64,000 nt of DNA from Collybia mongolica (taxonomy: Eukaryota; Basidiomycota; Agaricomycetes; Agaricales; Clitocybaceae), in contig JAAXNY010000001.1 of assembly GCA_013420905.1 (NCBI GenBank), positions 930,001 through 994,000 on the forward strand, read 5' to 3'. Below the pieces are notes generated by a model. It ran no database searches. It was not told the DNA's origin and saw only the letters and a list, made by a program, of their open reading frames with translations. Position 1 is the first letter of the stretch, and every line of letters starts with the position of its first letter. Positions 59,308 through 64,000 of this stretch are shown in pieces. A program made the position numbers and the translations under genes.

Positions 59308-61857
59308 ATGTCGTTGAAGAAGCACGGCAGTAACGATAAGGACATAGACAGTGGCGTCCATGGCGAGGAAATCGACCTCTTGTCTTTCCATGAGCAAAGA
59401 GCTGGGCGGCTCGTCATCGATCCTGAGTACGAAACCAACCTTTTTGAAGTCAACATTTTTATACATTGATAATTCGATTTCATATAACAGGGAAGCCAAG
59501 ATCGAGCTTGGTGATACTATTGCTGCAAAGCTCAAGCTCTCTGAGGATGGGACGAAGGTGTTATGGCCACAACCAACGGACTCTCCGTTAGATCCTCAGA
59601 ATTGGAGTAACGGCCGGAAGAGCCTAATGCTCTTCATCATCACGCTGGCGGCTATCGTACCGGATTTCGATTCAGGTATAGGTACGCCGGCAAGTCACTA
59701 CTTTCCTAACACCTACACACCTTTGACTTTCGTGTGCAAGGCATCGCTTCTATTTTTGCCCTAGCGAGGCAGTACGACACGACTCCTGGCGTGATCAACA
59801 ACATGACATCCAAGTGTGTCCAGTTTCAGGTCTCCCCACTTCTATTTTCCTAATCATTTGTTGACAGCTGGAGTATATTTCTGCTTGGTCAGAGAATGTT
59901 TGTATCAGAAGGAGCTAGCATATACTAAGAAAAAGCTCATCAGGGTGGGGCGGGTGCTTTGCTATCGTGTTCGTTAAGCGATATGGTCGACTTCCAGTGC
60001 TCTTCTGGTCCCAGGTGAGTAAAAACCACCTCGATGAGTGTCATAAGCATCTGACTGTCGCCGTCAGGTGTTGGCTCTAGGTTTTCTCATCGGATGTACG
60101 TTCGCACCAAACCTCGGAACATTCACGGGTGAGCTTGCTTGCATGTCATGTCACGAGCCCTCACTTAATGACGGCTTCACGAAGCGATGCGCTGTCTGAC
60201 CGCGTTTCTTGGGTAAGTGCCTGTATCAGCAATTATCTCAACCCGACTGATCACAATATCAAAGGACGGCACCTCAAGTTACTGTACGCCTATATTGATT
60301 ACGGCCCATTCATTTATGTTCATTATGATATCTCAGGGTCTCTACATTGTGACTGATCTATACCCCTTCCATCTTCAAGCGCGCAAGGTAACGAAATATT
60401 TTTTCCTGTGCTGGGTACATTCACCTGACGTGCATTACAGCTCAACATCTGGACCATGGGTTTCATCGTTTCGCCATTTCTATCACCCTTTGCCTTTGGT
60501 TTCCTTGTCGCTCGCGAAAACTGGAGGTGGGCGTACGGAATCGGTTGTATGTACTCAGCGGTCGTCGTTTTTCTCATCGTCTTCCTGATGGAGGAGACGT
60601 AAGCCCATTCTGCTTCTCGCTGAAACCTTATCCTCACACACACCTCAGAATGTATGACAGAACGCTCAAGCCCATTCCAGAACGGCCCACAACCGGTCTT
60701 CGTTACAGAATCGAGACTTTACTCGGTATTACCGGTTACAAGATGGCAAAATACAGAACCTCGTGGACTCCTGCAATCTTCTCGCAGTTTGATGTGTGCT
60801 GGCGACCGCACGTTATGGCGATTCTGATTTTCGAAGTAAGACCTCTCGCATGTAACTCTGATGATGTTCATTCCAATTATTCCAATTTAGGGCATGCTCT
60901 TTGGCTTCGGAATTGGAATCAATGTAGGTATCTTTCCACATTTATCAATATAAGCCTGACCATTCTAATAAAGGTCACAAACGCTGTATTCTTGGGAGAA
61001 GAGCCTCCTATTGGATTTAAATTTAGCCAAATCGCCATCGCTGGTGCATATGGCACCCCGATCGTGAAGACCCTACTTTCTCTCTCAGGCAACTAATTCA
61101 CAAGACTCCCGATATAGGTCTCTGTTATCATAGGAGAACTCGTCGGACGTTATACGAATGATTGGATCATGAATTGGAGTATCAAACGAAACAAGGGCGT
61201 GTTCGAGGCCGAGAGTCGTCTTTGGTGCGGCTGATAATTCACTCCACAATTCCTAATATCTAAAGCACACAAACAGGGCTTGCTATATCGCGATTCCTTT
61301 GTATATATGTGGTTTCGTCCTACTTGGAGCATCGTTTCAAAAGCACTTGAGCATCGGAGCACTCATCATGGGTTGGGGTATTGCAGAGCTTGCGATCATG
61401 ATCAATACTGTTGCTGTTTACGCGTACTTAAACGATTGCTTCCCTAAACATCAGGTGGGTTGGCGCCTGGGAGTATTACCCACCATATTAATAATCCCGT
61501 AGGGAGAAGTCAGTGCTCTCATCAACTTATGCCGAGTCATCGGAGGTAAATTTTCTTGCACCCTGTAAGATATCATATTAAATACTTCTATTCTAGGGTT
61601 CAGTGTCGCGTACTTCCAAGTACCCTGGGCCGCCAAGCATGGTGCATTACAAACCTTCGGTGTCGAATCTGCGTAAGTTTAGGCACAATGGCCATACTGG
61701 GTGTTTCCGCTCACACATACTAGAATCGTTACTGGCCTTTTCTTGCTTTTTATCCCATGGTTGCAGGTGAAGGGAAGGTCTATTCGAGTGAGTTGAGAAA
61801 CTTTGGAGACATAACTACATACTGACGTTCATAAAGGAACGCTACTCAATCCATTAA
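59308..61857 (+). CDS. MFS transporter, tandem copy 2
   Basis: A close paralogue of the preceding gene in the same orientation. The N-terminus MSLKKHGSNDKDIDSGVHG differs, but LWPQPTDSPLDPQNWS is unchanged. Matching blocks follow: FVKRYGRLPVLFWSQ, LYIVTDLYPFHLQAR, SPFLSPFAFGFLVAR, YDRTLKPIPERPTTGLRYR, VTNAVFLGEEPPIGFKFSQ, NDWIMNWSIKRNKGVFEAE and GWGIAELAIMINTVAVYAY. The final exon ERYSIH-stop parallels ERFSMH-stop of copy 1, and the intron before it sits at the same place, so the exon structure predates the duplication. No disruption was seen. Tail-to-tail with snurportin (133 bp between stops). Confidence 0.9.
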
Positions 61858-61990
61858 TTTTCCGGACGAGGCTCTTGTACAGGAGGATATATCTCGCAAT
61901 GCTTACTACCCCAAGACGAATATATCAGTCCCGCTTTCCGTGGTTGTCACGTGCAAAACAGAACGGATGCTGGTATCAGGACGCAGATGG

Positions 61991-63608
61991 CTAAACTTCC
62001 ATATCCATTGTAACCTCAGGTCTAGATACCTGGGGGTCCCGATTCGAAAGTCTGCGTTCTATCAGCCTAAATCGATTCTGAGGTATTAATGACGGTGTAC
62101 GCAAAATGGGCCGTGGTGCCCACCTTTGAAATACGTCGAGGGGGCCTTCTAAGTTACCCGATGGAGCCTGTAGAGACTTCTTCTCCATACCATGCTCGTC
62201 GCTGTAATTTGCGATTGGTATCCAACTGCTAAGAGGACTTGTTCCCGCCTCATAACTTGCCTCTGCCACATATAGAAGCAGGCCATCAGATGGAACACTC
62301 GTGCTTACAGAAACTAAAGAGACTGCAGCGTTCGCTAACCGGAACGTCGTATCAACCTCCATCGAGCCCTCGATAGGAGATTGTGCTTCGAGCGCCGGAA
62401 CATCGATGTTGATGGATCTGGAAGAGCGAGCAAAGGGTATTACGTGCTCTGATAGCGCAGAAAGTGTGGTATCGGTGTGGTAGGGAACAGGGAGGAAAGT
62501 TGTTGGATATGGAAACTGATACTGCGCATGTCCGTCGATCTGTGTTGCATTGGAAGCAGTTGGAGGAATCACTAAAGGAGTAGATTGCGCAAGTTCTGTA
62601 AGACGGGTATCTCTCCACCACAACCTACAACATGAGTTGGAGCGTTAGGTTTTTATCTATCTCTAGTACTCACCGGAAAGGAGTTTCACAGTCCCCGACA
62701 TCCTGGCCTTTCCATTTCACAACATCCAAAACATGTAAAATTCCGTTGTTGCGCCAATTTGAGTCCAAGATACAGTCAAGGATCGTGAGAGGTGGCAGGT
62801 TTGAGGGAAACCGCTGTATTAGTAATTTTCCGAGAAGTCGTGATCGTAACGTCGTATTGGGGACTACTTACGACATGTTGAGCGATACAATGTATAGGCT
62901 CCGTGTGAAGACATACCGACACCTGCTATTCCAGAGGACTGATGAGTGACAGCAAGGCAACGTTTCCCCACCGGCACAGGGCCAACTGCTACCCAGCAGT
63001 TCTCAAGGTCATTCGGGAGCCCATCATTATTGGAATCGGCCGTTGACCAAGGATCGTCTGAGGCCATTTCCAGGAGTTCTGCATACATGCATTTGTCTGC
63101 CCATTTGCTTGACTTGTTGTTCCTATTCTTCCGCTTCTTCTTGGGCTTCCTGAACCCGTCTTTCTGAGCCTCTCGAATTTGGAATTGAGGTGGTTTGATA
63201 GGATCGTTGGCAGAATCCGCAGTAGCATCATGCTCTAGCATTGCAGCATACGGAGCTATGGACGCCAACGAGACCCCCGTGGCTTCTTTAGGTGAATGTG
63301 CAGCATCTTCGTCGTCCGATGGGCCCAAGTTGAGATCGGCGAAGAGATCCAGTTGCCTAGACGAGTCAACTCTCTGAGCACGTCTCTGATTTTCATGTTA
63401 TTCAGGATCTGATGTGATGTCCATTCGACCACAGGCCACCCACACGTTTTTGTTCCTCCAAGGCCTAGAGACGCCAACATTCAGATAATTGGTGGAGGAA
63501 TCCTAGTAATGATAATATGACCTTGCCCCTGCGTGCTTCCTGTGATACTAGCTTGTCTGTTATTGTTGTAGGAGGAACCTTGTAGGATATCTTCCTATCC
63601 GCAGTCAT
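61991..63608 (-). CDS. Snurportin-1 (m3G-cap snRNP import adaptor)
   Basis: Binds the trimethylguanosine cap of spliceosomal snRNAs and links snRNPs to importin-beta for nuclear entry. The chosen ATG at 63608 begins MTADRKISYKVPPTTITDK. Two short introns then join GKALEEQKR to RRAQRVDSSRQLDLFADLNL, giving a basic importin-beta-binding region. A Lys-rich stretch follows (PKKKRKNRNNKSSKWADKC). The cap-binding domain has NCWVAVGPVPVGKRCLAVTH, LLGKLLIQRFPSNLPPLTIL, DCILDSNWRNNGILHVLDVV and KWKGQDVGDCETPFRFWW-type text across an intron near 62630-62680. The C-terminus contains FQRWAPRPILRTPSLIPQNR and ends at 61991. An ATG at 63480 is out of frame with this start and is rejected. Confidence 0.9.
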
Positions 63609-64000
63609 TGTCGCAGAGTTAAAAACGACGGCGGGCTCGACGAGGACCCGAACGTGTTGTTTGGTCAGAAGCTTTAGATCTAAATACTTCCGATTCGCAT
63701 CGAATAACGATTCGCCACCTCCGACTCTCGTCTGTTCAACGACCGCGATCCGCTTGATTCAACGGTTTTATAACTCTCATCCATCTACACGAAAAGCTCT
63801 TTATAGTTTTGAAAACGAAAGTGCTGTATTCGCAGGTCCGACAAATCCGTCGCAAGGGCCCAGACCCGATAACAAATCAATCACATCCGAAGAAGTTCTG
63901 GGTTCGTCCCATACTTTCATGACAGTCATGCAAATCGACCTACCTTACAAAATAGTCCCTATTTCTGAGCTTTCAGGTAAAACGTGCACCTCTATAACAG
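63609..64000 (+). other. Possible partial gene at the right edge, divergent from snurportin
   Basis: A plus-strand frame stays open from about 63590 to 63976 with residues such as LIQRFYNSHPSTRKALY and TFMTVMQIDLPYKIVPISEL. It ends in a plausible donor, CTTTCAG/GTAAAA, at 63976/63977. The only in-frame ATG is at 63919. No family is recognised. It may be the first exon of a gene continuing outside the window, or merely an open promoter stretch. Confidence 0.25.

Noticed and set aside
56177..63608. A secondary-metabolite cluster built around the MFS, MATE and ABC transporters
   Set aside because: No polyketide synthase, peptide synthetase, terpene synthase or cytochrome P450 is present in the window, and the transporters are interleaved with housekeeping genes.
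1..64000. CRISPR array, phage, insertion sequence or prokaryotic defence locus
   Set aside because: No spaced direct repeats, no bacterial-type gene clusters and no transposase were found; the DNA is clearly nuclear fungal.

Overview
The window reads as nuclear DNA of a basidiomycete fungus, most likely an Agaricomycete (mushroom-forming group). The reasons are: almost every gene is split by many 45-75 nt introns with GT...AG ends and CTNA-type branch sites; intergenic distances are short; there is a decayed FunK1-type kinase, a family expanded in mushrooms; and several protein families read most like Agaricomycete versions. There are no operons, Shine-Dalgarno sites, CRISPR arrays or prokaryotic mobile elements. 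All intron and exon assignments were made by eye from reading frame, family alignment recalled from knowledge, and splice signals.

Layout. 0.1-4.3 kb: MSH2 mismatch repair (minus), divergent from a DUF3433-like membrane protein (5.1-8.0 kb, plus). 8.3-10.4 kb: delta-12-type fatty acid desaturase (minus). 11.0-12.1 kb: unrecognised protein (plus). 12.7-14.2 kb: secreted, probably GPI-anchored protein. 14.7-21.4 kb: full-length ABCC/MRP-type ABC transporter. 21.8-22.9 kb: proteasome beta-2 subunit (minus), sharing a 121-bp promoter with an aldehyde dehydrogenase (23.0-25.2 kb, plus). 25.4-26.5 kb: CBP3/UQCC1 complex III assembly chaperone (minus). 26.5-28.4 kb: gene-poor stretch with a 154-bp MITE. 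28.4-29.4 kb: acidic EF-hand-like protein. 29.8-30.7 kb: kinase-like gene with a one-base frameshift. 31.1-34.1 kb: TORC2 subunit SIN1 (minus), divergent from a transaldolase-family gene (34.4-35.8 kb, plus). 36.0 kb: intron-containing tRNA-His(GTG). 37.7-38.9 kb: multi-pass membrane protein. 40.1-41.7 kb: HDAC8/Hos1-like histone deacetylase, tail-to-tail with a GH51 alpha-L-arabinofuranosidase (41.7-45.1 kb, minus). 45.8-47.6 kb: SAM50 (minus). 49.5-52.0 kb: MATE transporter (plus). 52.6-54.2 kb: FunK1 kinase pseudogene. 55.0-55.4 kb: mitochondrial ribosomal protein uS8m (minus). 56.2-61.9 kb: a tandem pair of MFS transporters. 62.0-63.6 kb: snurportin-1 (minus). A possible partial gene runs off the right edge.

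The content is mostly housekeeping (DNA repair, proteasome, TORC2, snRNP import, three mitochondrial biogenesis factors) mixed with transporters and a secreted plant-polysaccharide hydrolase. This is a normal arrangement for a saprotrophic or mycorrhizal mushroom. I found no convincing undescribed multi-gene system. The items most worth a second look are a CACGTGA-type promoter motif repeated in several 5' regions, two adjacent GC-AG introns at the MSH2 3' end with a competing GT donor, the MITE, the decayed FunK1 locus with an internal duplication, and the single-base frameshift in the kinase-like gene.
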